A DNA stretch of 43,080 nucleotides, taken from the NCBI GenBank assembly GCA_902530685.1, contig CACAAZ010000011.1:1-43080 (forward strand), given 5' to 3'. The DNA comes from an uncultured Alphaproteobacteria bacterium. Lineage in GTDB: Bacteria; Pseudomonadota; Alphaproteobacteria; HIMB59; GCA-002718135. The translations under genes were made by a program, and so were the position numbers. This document shows, piece after piece, positions 9,540-17,582 of the stretch (position 1 is the first letter of the stretch; each line of letters opens with the position of its first letter). Under the pieces are notes generated by a model. The model worked only from the letters and a program-made list of their open reading frames with translations. It was not told the DNA's origin and searched no databases.

Positions 9540-10752
9540 AGCTGGTTTAGATATTGGTAATTCAAAAATATCATGTGTCATTGCTGATTATAAGAATACT
9601 GAAAATATTAATATATTATCAATTGCTAGTGTTCCTAATATTAATATTAAAAAAAATATTATTTTAAATTTTGAAAATTTATATGATCAGATTAAATCTT
9701 TAGTTATAGAGGCTGAAAAACAATCTCAAACCAAATTAAATTCAATTAATCTTAATCTGTCTTTATTGAATTCTAATTCTCATTATTACAGCTCAGCAAT
9801 AGAATTAAAAAACGAGAAAATTTCAGAATTACATCTAAAAAAAATAATTAATCAATCAGAATATTTTAATAATACTAGTGAAAAATTTGAAATATTTAAC
9901 AATATTATCTCATATGATATTGATAATAATCTGTATTTTAATGCACCGATAGGAAATTATTCAGATAATATTAAAATTAATTTTTATAAAATAAATATTC
10001 AAAAAAAATATTCAGATAATGTTACTAGTGTTATCAAAAATTTAAAACTTAATATTGATAATTATATTCCTTCTCCATTATCTTCATCTTTATCATCGCT
10101 CACAAAAGATGAAAAAGAGCTTGGCACCATTTGTATTGATTTAGGTCATTCAACATCTTCAATATCTGTGTTTGAAAATAATAAATTTGTATATGGAGAT
10201 GCAATAGGTGTTGGTAGTAATAACGTTACATTAGATATTGCTAGAGGTTTATCAACTACCATTTCCAGTGCTGAAAGGTTAAAAACGTTATATGGTTCTC
10301 TATTCTCATCACCAAGTGATGATCATGAAATAATAGAAATTCCAATTGCTGCAGGTGATAAAAATACATTTAAACAAATAACAAGATCAAGCTTAAATGC
10401 AATTATTAGACCACGAATTGAAGAAACTTTAGAAATGATATGGCAAAAAATTAGAGACAATAACTTAAGAAGTAAAAAATTAAATAATGTAGTTCTAACC
10501 GGGGGTGGGGCAATGATGGATAATATTGCAAAATATGTAGAAACAATTTTTGCAAGTGGGGTGAGAATATCAAATCCATTAGATCAATTAAATTTGGAAA
10601 ATAATTTTAAAAAACCTAACTTTTGCGATATTATCGGATCTATATTGTATGACAAAGATTTATTTAATGTTGATTTTTTAGCAAATCAGTCAAAAAATTC
10701 AAAAAAACGAGGAATTTACAGCTTTTTTACTTGGCTTGATCAATATATTTAG
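9532..10752 (+). CDS. ftsA: Cell division protein FtsA
   Basis: FtsA is the actin-like ATPase that ties FtsZ filaments to the membrane. The 406-residue product has the phosphate-1 motif AGLDIGNSKISCVIA at its very start, the phosphate-2 motif TICIDLGHSTSSISVFE near residue 203, and the adenosine motif VVLTGGGAMMDNI near 322. The C-terminus (KRGIYSFFTWLDQYI) is amphipathic and aromatic, as expected for the membrane-targeting helix. The 1C domain (about residues 85-165) is poorly conserved and very Asn/Ile-rich. The start overlaps ftsQ by 8 bases. Confidence 0.93.
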   Translation: MIKAGLDIGNSKISCVIADYKNTENINILSIASVPNINIKKNIILNFENLYDQIKSLVIEAEKQSQTKLNSINLNLSLLNSNSHYYSSAIELKNEKISELHLKKIINQSEYFNNTSEKFEIFNNIISYDIDNNLYFNAPIGNYSDNIKINFYKINIQKKYSDNVTSVIKNLKLNIDNYIPSPLSSSLSSLTKDEKELGTICIDLGHSTSSISVFENNKFVYGDAIGVGSNNVTLDIARGLSTTISSAERLKTLYGSLFSSPSDDHEIIEIPIAAGDKNTFKQITRSSLNAIIRPRIEETLEMIWQKIRDNNLRSKKLNNVVLTGGGAMMDNIAKYVETIFASGVRISNPLDQLNLENNFKKPNFCDIIGSILYDKDLFNVDFLANQSKNSKKRGIYSFFTWLDQYI

Positions 10753-10831
10753 ATAATACTATATATAGTAAATTGTATTGACGATTTCGAAGTTAAATCG
10801 TTAAAAACTATTAAAAACGGCGGAGATTACA
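10753..10831 (+). promoter_or_regulatory. ftsZ leader with strong ribosome binding site and possible promoter
   Basis: This 79-base gap is the longest inside the dcw cluster up to ftsZ. It carries a clear Shine-Dalgarno sequence (GGCGGAG, about 10819-10825) 6 bases before the ftsZ ATG; most genes upstream have none and rely on overlap coupling. A TTGACG at 10778-10783 could be a -35 element, but the matching -10 about 17 bases on (TTAAAA) is weak. A small inverted repeat (CGATTT/AAATCG, about 10782-10800) overlaps it. An extra promoter here would let FtsZ be made in excess of FtsA; this is inferred. Confidence 0.4.
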
Positions 10832-12466
10832 ATGACTATCAATATTTCAATACAAGATGTAGGACAAAACTTACATCCTAAAATTACTGTTTTAGGAGTA
10901 GGTGGTTCTGGTGGAAATGCAGTTAACAACATGATTAATGCTAATTTAGAAGGTGTAGATTTTTTAATAGCAAATACAGATGCACAAGCTTTGCAAATTT
11001 CAACTTGTCCAAATAAAATTCAATTAGGATTAAACAGCACAAAAGGTTTAGGCGCAGGAATGAGACCTGATATTGGAAGACAGGCTGCAGAAGAGGCAAT
11101 TCAAGATCTAAGTGAAAAGTTTGAAGGTAGTCATATGCTTTTTATTGCTGCTGGAATGGGTGGTGGTACTGGCACAGGAGCTGCACCAGTAATTGCTAAA
11201 CTAGCAAGAGAAAAAGGAATATTAACTGTGGGCGTGGTAACCAAACCATTTCATTTTGAAGGCTCTCAAAGGATGAAGTTAGCTGATAAAGGAATTGAAG
11301 AACTTCAACAGTATGTTGACACATTGTTAACAATTCCTAATCAAAATTTATTTAGAATTGCTAATGAAAAAACTACTTTTTCTGATGCTTTTAAGATGGC
11401 AGACGACGTTTTATATGCAGGAGTCAGAGGTGTAACTGATCTTATGGTTCAGCCAGGAATGATAAATTTAGATTTCTCAGATATCAAAACTGTAATGTCA
11501 GAAATGGGTAAAGCAATGATGGGTACTGGTGAAGCACAAGGTGAAGGTAGAGCAATTGCAGCTGCAGAAGCAGCAATAGCCAACCCTCTAATTGATGATG
11601 TTTCACTTAAAGGTGCAAAAGGTTTAATTATAAATATTACTGGCGGTAAAGATATTACACTATACGAGGTTGATGAAGCTGCAAATAGAATCAAACAAGA
11701 AGTTGATGATGAAGCAAACATTATTTATGGAACCACGTGTGATGATAGACTTGAAGGTGTTGTAAGGGTTAGTATTGTAGCTACAGGCATTGATGCAAAT
11801 AATAATATATCAGCTAAAGCTATAGAAAACTTCACACAAATAAATTTAAATAACGACATTTACAAACAAGATATAGAAAAGTTTGATTCATTGCCTGGAA
11901 ATAGTATTTTGCAGGAAGATGCCCTACAAGAGGAGAATGTCTTAGATAAAGACATCAATATGGAAGTAAATAAAGAAATTTTCAATAATAAAAATTCTGA
12001 TACTATTGAATTAGATGAGCAAACAAAAATTGACCAACTAGAACCTTCAAATTTAGAAGAAAATATTGATAATTTAGTATTTGACCAAAATGAAGTCTCT
12101 GAAACTGAAGATCAAATTGAAGTTGATAATATTTATGAGGAAGAATTAAGCCCATCTGAACATATTGAAAAACCAAATGAAACAAGTGTAAGAAGGTTAA
12201 GCCTATTTGATACTCTTTCAACTGAAAATAAATCTGAAGATATCATTTCAGCTAATGATGATTTAGAAAAGACCGAACCTGTTTTTGCGTCTTCAGATGA
12301 AAAAATTGAAGAAAATGTCTCTAAAGATGATAATTTGAGTATCAATGAAAAAGAGGAGTTTAATGGTGAAGAGACAGAGTCCTCTGAAATTGATGATGAG
12401 TTCAATCAGGAAACAGAGGAAGAACTTTTAGATATACCAACATTCTTAAGAAGACAGGCAAATTAG
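10832..12466 (+). CDS. ftsZ: Cell division GTPase FtsZ with long acidic C-terminal linker
   Basis: FtsZ is the tubulin-like GTPase that forms the division ring. The N-terminal 320 residues are well conserved: [13 protein letters not shown] at about 22-34, NTDAQAL near 48, the tubulin signature [11 protein letters not shown] near 109-119, and a T7 loop NLDFSDI near 211. Residues about 330-530 form a disordered linker dominated by Glu, Asp and Asn, making the protein 544 residues compared with about 380 in E. coli; long linkers are usual in alphaproteobacteria. The last residues, [12 protein letters not shown], are the conserved peptide that binds FtsA. It has its own ribosome binding site and is followed by a terminator. 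Confidence 0.97.
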   Translation: MTINISIQDVGQNLHPKITVLGVGGSGGNAVNNMINANLEGVDFLIANTDAQALQISTCPNKIQLGLNSTKGLGAGMRPDIGRQAAEEAIQDLSEKFEGSHMLFIAAGMGGGTGTGAAPVIAKLAREKGILTVGVVTKPFHFEGSQRMKLADKGIEELQQYVDTLLTIPNQNLFRIANEKTTFSDAFKMADDVLYAGVRGVTDLMVQPGMINLDFSDIKTVMSEMGKAMMGTGEAQGEGRAIAAAEAAIANPLIDDVSLKGAKGLIINITGGKDITLYEVDEAANRIKQEVDDEANIIYGTTCDDRLEGVVRVSIVATGIDANNNISAKAIENFTQINLNNDIYKQDIEKFDSLPGNSILQEDALQEENVLDKDINMEVNKEIFNNKNSDTIELDEQTKIDQLEPSNLEENIDNLVFDQNEVSETEDQIEVDNIYEEELSPSEHIEKPNETSVRRLSLFDTLSTENKSEDIISANDDLEKTEPVFASSDEKIEENVSKDDNLSINEKEEFNGEETESSEIDDEFNQETEEELLDIPTFLRRQAN

Positions 12467-12534
12467 TACAAAAACCATTTTTTGCAATATTTTGAAATAT
12501 TAGGTTAGTTGTTAAAACACTCTAAAATATATAA

Positions 12535-12562
12535 AAAAAAGTGCTGAATTAAGCACTTTTTT
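12535..12562 (+). terminator. Rho-independent terminator after ftsZ
   Basis: An 11-bp stem (five-base core GTGCT/AGCAC extended by six A-T pairs) closes a 6-base loop GAATTA, with six T at its 3' side. It ends the dcw transcript. It finishes only 4 bases before the lpxC start codon, leaving no room there for a ribosome binding site. Confidence 0.85.
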
Positions 12563-12566
12563 AAAT

Positions 12567-13439
12567 ATGATAGACATATTAAACAGATATAATAATCAAC
12601 AAACTATAGCTGAACCAGTATCAATAAATGGAACAGGACTACATTCAGGAGCAGATGTAACAATTAAATTGTATCCTGCTGAAGATGATTATGGAATAAA
12701 GTTTATCCGTAAAGATCTTAATAAAAATAACGTCATTGAAGCTATATGGTCAAATGTAACTAATACAAAATTAAGCACAACTATAAGTAATCAAAATGGT
12801 GCAAGTGTCTCAACAATTGAGCATTTAATGAGTGCTTTGTCTGGACTGCATATAGATAATATTAAAATTGAAATTGATGGGCCAGAAGTTCCAATAATGG
12901 ATGGAAGTTCAATAAAGTTTGTAGATCTTATTGATAAGACTTCTATTAAAAGTTTGAGAAAAAAAAGAAAAATTTTAAAAGTTAGAAAAAATATTAAAGT
13001 AGAAAACGATAACTCATCTGTAGAATTAAAACCGAATAACCAGTTTTCAATTGATTTTGAAATTGATTTTCCTAGTAAATTAGTCAGCAAACAAAGCTGT
13101 CAATTACAATTAGTAAATGGAAACTATAAAACTGATATTGCATCAGCACGAACTTTTGGATTTGAAAAAGATGTAGATATGCTAAGATCAAATGGTTTAG
13201 CACTAGGGGGTTCTTTAGATAACGCTGTTGTTGTTGGAGAAAGTAAAATACTTAATTCAGATGGATTGCGCTTTAAGGATGAGTTTGTAAGACATAAAAT
13301 TCTTGATTCTATTGGAGATTTGTATTTAGCTGGTGCCCCAATTTATGGATATTTTTTAGGTAATAAATCAGGCCATCATTTAAATAACTTATTATTAAAG
13401 ACATTATTTGCTGATAAAAATAACTACGAATATATTTAG
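12567..13439 (+). CDS. lpxC: UDP-3-O-acyl-N-acetylglucosamine deacetylase (LpxC)
   Basis: LpxC is the zinc deacetylase that commits UDP-acyl-GlcNAc to lipid A synthesis. The 290-residue product has NGTGLHSGADV near residue 21, the zinc His in IEHLMSAL near 88, PEVPIMDGSS near 105, and the second zinc set VRHKILDSIGDLYLAG near 240-255 with the His/Asp pair. A catalytic His occurs in SGHHLNN. It follows ftsZ as in most proteobacteria, but the terminator hairpin directly before its ATG suggests either readthrough control or a separate promoter inside 12500-12535. Its stop codon directly abuts the fumC stop on the other strand. Confidence 0.94.
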   Translation: MIDILNRYNNQQTIAEPVSINGTGLHSGADVTIKLYPAEDDYGIKFIRKDLNKNNVIEAIWSNVTNTKLSTTISNQNGASVSTIEHLMSALSGLHIDNIKIEIDGPEVPIMDGSSIKFVDLIDKTSIKSLRKKRKILKVRKNIKVENDNSSVELKPNNQFSIDFEIDFPSKLVSKQSCQLQLVNGNYKTDIASARTFGFEKDVDMLRSNGLALGGSLDNAVVVGESKILNSDGLRFKDEFVRHKILDSIGDLYLAGAPIYGYFLGNKSGHHLNNLLLKTLFADKNNYEYI

Positions 13440-14825
13440 TTAAATCATTTTTTTTGGATCAACTATCTTTTCAAATTCCTTTTCTGAAATCAATTTTAAT
13501 TTTAACGCTGCTTCTTTAAGAGTCAAATTTTCATCAAAAGCTTTTTTAGCAATTTTGGCTGCATTATCGTATCCAATACTTTTATTTAAGGCAGTAACAA
13601 GCATTAAAGAATTATTTAAATGATTATCAATAATTTCTTTATTTGCTTTCAATCCTTTTAAGCAATTATTACAAAAACTTTTAATCCCATCACTAAGAAG
13701 GTTTACTGACTGAATAATGTTAAAAGCAATAACTGGCTTATAGGCATTCAATTGAAAATGACCATTGGATCCTGCAATATCTACAGTTGTACCATTTCCA
13801 ATTACTTGAACACATACCATACTTAATGATTCAATTTGTGTTGGGTTTACCTTGCCAGGCATAATTGATGATCCAGGTTCATTAGCAGGTAAAGTTAACT
13901 CTCCCAAACCAGATCTAGGTCCAGATGCCAATAATCTAATATCATTTATTATTTTTAATAATGAAAGTGATAAAGTTTTTAAAGAATTTGAAAAATTAAT
14001 TAATGGATCATGAGAAGCTAATGACTCAAATTTATTTGGAGAAGGTTTGTAATTATCCTTAGTCAGTTTATTCAAATATTTACAAAATACTTTATCAAAT
14101 TTTTTTGGCGCATTTATGCCTGAACCTACAGCAGTTCCACCTTGAGCAAGATATTTTAATTCTGATTTTGCAATTTCTATTCTTTTTAAACAACTGTTTA
14201 ATTGAGAACAAAAAGCTGAGAATTCGTCACCCAAAGTAATTGGAGTTGCATCTTGTGTATGAGTTCTTCCTATTTTGATTATATTTTGAAAAATTTTTTT
14301 CTTTTTTTGAAATTCTTTTATTAAAATTTTTAAATTTGGAATTAAGTCTTTGGTTGCTAATTCATTAATTGCAACATGCATTATTGTTGGAAAGGTATCA
14401 TTTGATGATTGAGATAAATTCACATGATCATTTGGATGAATAGGTTCTTTACTTCCAATTTTTCCTCCTAATTTTTTTATTATATAATTACTAATTACTT
14501 CATTAGCATTCATATTTGTCTGAGTACCAGATCCAGTTTGCCATACTACTAAAGGAAACTCTTCGATAAGTTTTAAATTAATTATATCATTACATGCCTT
14601 TATAATTAATGTTCCTAATTTTCTGTCTAAAACACCAAGTTCAATATTAGCTTCTGCAGCAGCTTTTTTTTGTTGTCCTAAAGCAATTATTAATTCAACC
14701 GGTATTTTTTCACTACCAATTTTAAAATTCTCAAGAGATCTTTGCGTTTGCGCACCCCAAAGCTTATTTTTATCAATTTTTTTTGAACCTAGGCTATCAA
14801 ATTCTATTCTTTTTTTATTTTTCAT
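13440..14825 (-). CDS. fumC: Class II fumarate hydratase
   Basis: FumC interconverts fumarate and malate in the TCA cycle and needs no iron-sulfur cluster. The 461-residue protein begins RIEFDSLGSKKIDKNKLWGAQTQRS, typical of class II. It contains TGSGTQTNMNANEV near residue 98, the catalytic His stretch GRTHTQDATPITLG near 185, and the superfamily signature GSSIMPGKVNPTQ near 316 with the catalytic Ser. The full family length is present. It is transcribed divergently from gpmA and ends exactly where lpxC ends, with no intergenic base between the two stop codons. Confidence 0.96.
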   Translation of the reverse strand: MKNKKRIEFDSLGSKKIDKNKLWGAQTQRSLENFKIGSEKIPVELIIALGQQKKAAAEANIELGVLDRKLGTLIIKACNDIINLKLIEEFPLVVWQTGSGTQTNMNANEVISNYIIKKLGGKIGSKEPIHPNDHVNLSQSSNDTFPTIMHVAINELATKDLIPNLKILIKEFQKKKKIFQNIIKIGRTHTQDATPITLGDEFSAFCSQLNSCLKRIEIAKSELKYLAQGGTAVGSGINAPKKFDKVFCKYLNKLTKDNYKPSPNKFESLASHDPLINFSNSLKTLSLSLLKIINDIRLLASGPRSGLGELTLPANEPGSSIMPGKVNPTQIESLSMVCVQVIGNGTTVDIAGSNGHFQLNAYKPVIAFNIIQSVNLLSDGIKSFCNNCLKGLKANKEIIDNHLNNSLMLVTALNKSIGYDNAAKIAKKAFDENLTLKEAALKLKLISEKEFEKIVDPKKMI

Positions 14826-14857
14826 TAATTATTAACAAATTTACTATAACATATTAT

Positions 14858-15496
14858 ATGAAACTTATGAACAAACTTGTTTTACTTAGGCATGGCCAAA
14901 GTCAATGGAATTTGGAAAATAAATTTACTGGTTGGAAAGACGTTCCATTAACTGAAAAAGGTATAAATGAAGCAAATAATGCAGGTCTATTATTAAAAAA
15001 AAATAATATAAAAATTGATAAAATTTTTAGTAGTGTTTTAGAAAGAGCAAATAAAACAGCAGAAATTGCAATAATGGCATCAGAAATAGAAAATTTACAT
15101 AAAAACGGAATTCTTATTTATGAAAAAGATCAAAGACTAAATGAGAGAGATTATGGTGATTTAGTTGGCTTAAATAAAGCAGAAACTGCAGAAAAATTTG
15201 GAAAAGAACAAGTACATATTTGGAGGCGATCATATGACACGCCGCCACCTAACGGTGAAAGTCTTAAGGATGTTGTGGACAGAGTTTCACCATATTTTAC
15301 TGAAACAATTCAACCATTTATCTTAGATAAGAAAAATGTTCTAATTGCAGCACATGGTAATTCTTTAAGAGCAATAATGATTAAAGTTGGCATGTATAAG
15401 CCTGAAGAAATATCCTCGATAGAACTTCCTACAGGAAGTCCGCTGTGCTTAGATTATGCTTATGGTCAATTACAAAGATATTATTATTTAGATTAA
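14858..15496 (+). CDS. gpmA: 2,3-bisphosphoglycerate-dependent phosphoglycerate mutase
   Basis: GpmA interconverts 3- and 2-phosphoglycerate in glycolysis and gluconeogenesis. The phospho-acceptor His lies in VLLRHGQSQWN about 10 residues in, followed by FTGWKDVPLTEKG, LNERDYGDLVGLNK near 87 and the second catalytic His in IAAHGNSLRA near 180. The frame stays open upstream to 14783, but that would run into fumC and add a non-homologous hydrophobic tail. ATG 14858 or ATG 14867 puts the RHG motif at the usual place, and I chose 14858. Its stop overlaps the sspB stop in a shared TTAA. Confidence 0.93.
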   Translation: MKLMNKLVLLRHGQSQWNLENKFTGWKDVPLTEKGINEANNAGLLLKKNNIKIDKIFSSVLERANKTAEIAIMASEIENLHKNGILIYEKDQRLNERDYGDLVGLNKAETAEKFGKEQVHIWRRSYDTPPPNGESLKDVVDRVSPYFTETIQPFILDKKNVLIAAHGNSLRAIMIKVGMYKPEEISSIELPTGSPLCLDYAYGQLQRYYYLD

Positions 15497-15924
15497 TTTT
15501 TTTTATAATTAGAAAAATTAATTACATTATTTTTGTTTGATTTTTTCTTTTCGTCTTTTTTATTTATTTTCTTTTGAACTTTATTTTTTTGCAAAATTAA
15601 TCCAAAATTAGCTGAAGGATCTGCAAAGGAGATAATAGAATTATAATCTATTTTTAAATTTGTTTTTATATCATTAAATGAAAGTGAAATAGAAAAATTA
15701 TTTTTATTTATTTCAAGATCATAATATTCGTATTGAATTATTATAGTCATTTCTTCTGGATATTTTTGTCTTAACCAATTTGGCAGTTCAACATTGTGAT
15801 GATTAGTAGAAAATGTAATATAGAGGTGATTATTATTTGAGAGTCCTTTATCTCTGATATTAATCAGAATATCTTTAAGTACGTTTATTATATTTTTATC
15901 TAATATATTTTGATATTCAATCAT
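15493..15924 (-). CDS. sspB: ClpXP adaptor SspB, alphaproteobacterial type
   Basis: SspB delivers ssrA-tagged proteins to the ClpXP protease. The 143-residue product matches the alphaproteobacterial SspB pattern: LYITFSTNHHNVELPNWL, KYPEEMTIIIQYEYYDLEI, FSISLSFNDIKTNLKI and SFADPSANFGLIL, forming the substrate-binding beta-sandwich (about residues 30-115). A Lys/Asn-rich tail follows, ending FSNYKKN; in the family the C-terminal tail docks on ClpX. The gene overlaps the upstream exported-protein gene by 4 bases. The tmRNA that produces the tag is about 3.6 kb away on the same strand. Confidence 0.88.
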   Translation of the reverse strand: MIEYQNILDKNIINVLKDILINIRDKGLSNNNHLYITFSTNHHNVELPNWLRQKYPEEMTIIIQYEYYDLEINKNNFSISLSFNDIKTNLKIDYNSIISFADPSANFGLILQKNKVQKKINKKDEKKKSNKNNVINFSNYKKN

Positions 15925-16328
15925 TTTAAGCTTTCTATGTAAGATAAAAAATTATTAATTTTTACAAACTTACACAACCCAATTGGAAACATTTCTCTTG
16001 TTGTAAATCCACCACCAGTCATGGTCCAAATATCAACTCTCAATGAATTAAGTTCAATAGAATAAACTCTATCTCTAATATTATTTTCATTCGAAAATAT
16101 ATTTATGTAGGATAGTTCTGAATCTACATCATAATAATATTCATCAATTGATGTTTTGTTATTAAGGTCTGTATTAATGACTTTGACTTTGTTTGATGAA
16201 ATAAATTCAAATCCCCACAACAATGTTCGACATAATAGTTGGTTATTTGAAATATCATATTTTGTAAGAGCTATAGATGAGGATGAATAAAAAAATAAAA
16301 ATATAAAAATAAATAATTTCTTTATCAT
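15921..16328 (-). CDS. Small exported protein of unknown function
   Basis: I do not recognise a named family. From ATG 16328 the product is 135 residues and begins with a classic signal peptide: MIKK, then a run of Phe/Ile/Leu, then SSSSIALT, which suggests cleavage near residue 20. An upstream in-frame ATG at 16385 would bury this signal behind 19 charged residues, so 16328 is preferred. The mature part (about 115 residues) has two Cys (LLCRTLLWGFEF and PIGLCKFVKI) that could form a disulfide, and a DIWTMTGGGFTTREMFPIG segment that looks conserved. It overlaps sspB by ATGA, so it probably heads an sspB operon. Confidence 0.72.
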   Translation of the reverse strand: MIKKLFIFIFLFFYSSSSIALTKYDISNNQLLCRTLLWGFEFISSNKVKVINTDLNNKTSIDEYYYDVDSELSYINIFSNENNIRDRVYSIELNSLRVDIWTMTGGGFTTREMFPIGLCKFVKINNFLSYIESLK

Positions 16329-16400
16329 ATCAAAAAGTAATTTAGTTTTTTTCTGCTTTAAATTTTTTAATTCAAAATTTATCAATTTAATTTAATAAAA

Positions 16401-16766
16401 TTATTCTTTTAATTTTTCCCATTCAGCTATACCACCAGTAATATTCTTTACATTCTTAATGCCCATGTCTTTCATTGTTTTAGTTGATAAAGTTCCTTGT
16501 CCACCAACACCACAAAATACAACATATTCTTTATTAGGATTTTCTTTGAAAAATTTATTTTCTAAGGGACTACCTTCTGCTAAATAAAACTCAAGAAAAG
16601 CTCTATCTAAATGAATTGCATTTCCTATTGTTCCTTTTTCAAAACTTTCTTTATCCCTAACGTCAATAAATTGTACATTTGGATCATTTAGTTTTTCTTT
16701 TGCTTGTGATGCAGAAATATTTTCAATTTCATTTTTTACATTCATCAAATCTTCAAACTTTTTCAT
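16401..16766 (-). CDS. Single-domain rhodanese-like protein
   Basis: The product is a 121-residue single rhodanese domain. ISASQAKEKLNDPNVQFIDVRDKESFEKGTI is the standard opening with the DVR motif; the active-site loop CGVGGQGTLS near residue 86 holds the persulfide-forming Cys; and NITGGIAEWEKL closes the fold. Such proteins carry sulfane sulfur, but the in vivo partner is not evident here. A good ribosome binding site lies upstream (AAGGAG at about 16775-16780 on this strand, with a second AAGGA nearer the start). The gene lies just inside the chromosome at the outer edge of the islets described here. Confidence 0.88.
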   Translation of the reverse strand: MKKFEDLMNVKNEIENISASQAKEKLNDPNVQFIDVRDKESFEKGTIGNAIHLDRAFLEFYLAEGSPLENKFFKENPNKEYVVFCGVGGQGTLSTKTMKDMGIKNVKNITGGIAEWEKLKE

Positions 16767-16783
16767 ATTTTCCTTAACTCCTT

Positions 16784-16816
16784 AATAAAGGGGCGTTCTG
16801 TAGAACGACCTTTATT
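16784..16816. terminator. Imperfect hairpin containing the outermost tmRNA-end repeat
   Basis: A perfect 6-bp stem CGTTCT/AGAACG with a 2-base loop is extended by AATAAAGG/CCTTTATT after one mismatch and one bulge. The left arm contains the 12-base copy of the tmRNA 3' end (16790-16801). No long T run follows on either strand, so termination is plausible but not certain; on the - strand it would end the 16923-17450 gene. Confidence 0.45.
16790..16801 (+). repeat. Direct repeat R1: 12-base copy of the tmRNA 3' end
   Basis: GGGGCGTTCTGT is identical to the first 12 bases of the copies at 17591 and 19511. Nine of the 11-12 bases that define it are unusually GC-rich for this window, and all three copies have the same orientation. 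It would mark the far boundary of the islet array, with later bases eroded or replaced. Confidence 0.6.
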
Positions 16817-16852
16817 TTATTATATACAGAAAATATAGGTTTTTGGAAACTT

Positions 16853-16874
16853 CTTCGTAGAAACTTCGTAGTAA
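16853..16874. repeat. CTTCGTAG iterons, outer side of islet A
   Basis: Two copies of CTTCGTAG 11 bases apart form a 22-base unit identical to 17510-17531; a further single CTTCGTAG lies at 16909-16916. They flank the HEAT-like gene on its downstream side. Confidence 0.8.
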
Positions 16875-16922
16875 GTTTTCGTTATTTGTCAGATTTCTTG
16901 TTTTGGTTCTTCGTAGTCTTTT

Positions 16923-17450
16923 TTATTCTTTAATTAAGGATAATAATTTCATTGCTAGTCTAGAAACTGCCTTTCTTCTATCTTTTGATAGTTTTTTAAT
17001 AATTTTTATATTTTCTTTTATTGTTTTATTATCAATTTTATTGAAAGTTATTAAAGCATTCATTGATTGACATAAAACAATCCAATCACTGGAATTATTA
17101 AGATAATCAGATACAATTTTTTTTGCTTTTTTTTGCTCTTTATTTTCTAATTGATTAACTAATTCTGAAAATAATTGAGCGCAGGTCCATTGTGTGGAAG
17201 ATTGTTTTATCTTTGAAATTTTGTTTAAGAAAATATGTTTAAAATCTAAAAACCATTCTGGTTTTTGTCTAAAAATTCTTTTAAAAGCATTTGATGTTCT
17301 TAACCTTACTATTTGGTCTGTGCTTGAATAACACTTAATTAATGAATTAATTCTATTTTTTTTAACAATAACATGTTCAACAACTTTTATTGTATTACCT
17401 AGTGAATTTGGATGACCACCAGTTAGTTCAGACTCATAATTCATTATCAA
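16923..17450 (-). CDS. HEAT-like alpha-helical protein of unknown function
   Basis: The 175-residue product is all helical by eye and looks like a short HEAT/ARM-type solenoid: repeated helix pairs such as NRINSLIKCYSSTDQIVRLR, then TQWTCAQLFSELVNQL and SSDWIVLCQSMNALITF. The opening ELTGGHPNSLGNTIKVVEHVI resembles a family of uncharacterised bacterial HEAT-like proteins that I know only by pattern. No catalytic motif, signal peptide or membrane segment is visible. Start: ATG 17450; a second ATG at codon 3 is equally possible. It is the only gene of islet A and is flanked on both sides by CTTCGTAG iterons. Function unknown; protein-protein binding is the most that the fold suggests. Confidence 0.75.
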   Translation of the reverse strand: MIMNYESELTGGHPNSLGNTIKVVEHVIVKKNRINSLIKCYSSTDQIVRLRTSNAFKRIFRQKPEWFLDFKHIFLNKISKIKQSSTQWTCAQLFSELVNQLENKEQKKAKKIVSDYLNNSSDWIVLCQSMNALITFNKIDNKTIKENIKIIKKLSKDRRKAVSRLAMKLLSLIKE

Positions 17451-17509
17451 TTAATTTGTTAAAATAGATCCAAAAATTTACATTATTTAATAATAAATTA
17501 TATATTTTC

Positions 17510-17540
17510 CTTCGTAGAAACTTCGTAGTAAACTTCGTAG
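17510..17540. repeat. CTTCGTAG iterons, inner side of islet A
   Basis: Three copies of CTTCGTAG at 17510, 17521 and 17533, spaced 11 and 12 bases (about one helical turn). The first two with their spacers are identical over 22 bases to 16853-16874. They end about 50 bases from R2, mirroring the distance of the outer set from R1. Confidence 0.8.
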
Positions 17541-17582
17541 AAAGGTTTTTATAAAAAATTATTGATATTACTAGATAATATT

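Noticed and set aside
12133-12405. Open frame on the - strand inside ftsZ
   Set aside because: It is antisense to the acidic FtsZ linker; Ser/Leu-rich composition follows from reversed Glu/Asp codons and there is no ribosome binding site.
14783-14857. Longer N-terminus for gpmA
   Set aside because: The extension overlaps fumC and is a hydrophobic stretch absent from the family.
16853-17540. CTTCGTAG copies as a CRISPR array
   Set aside because: The repeats are 8 bases with 3-4 base gaps and there are no spacers or cas genes.
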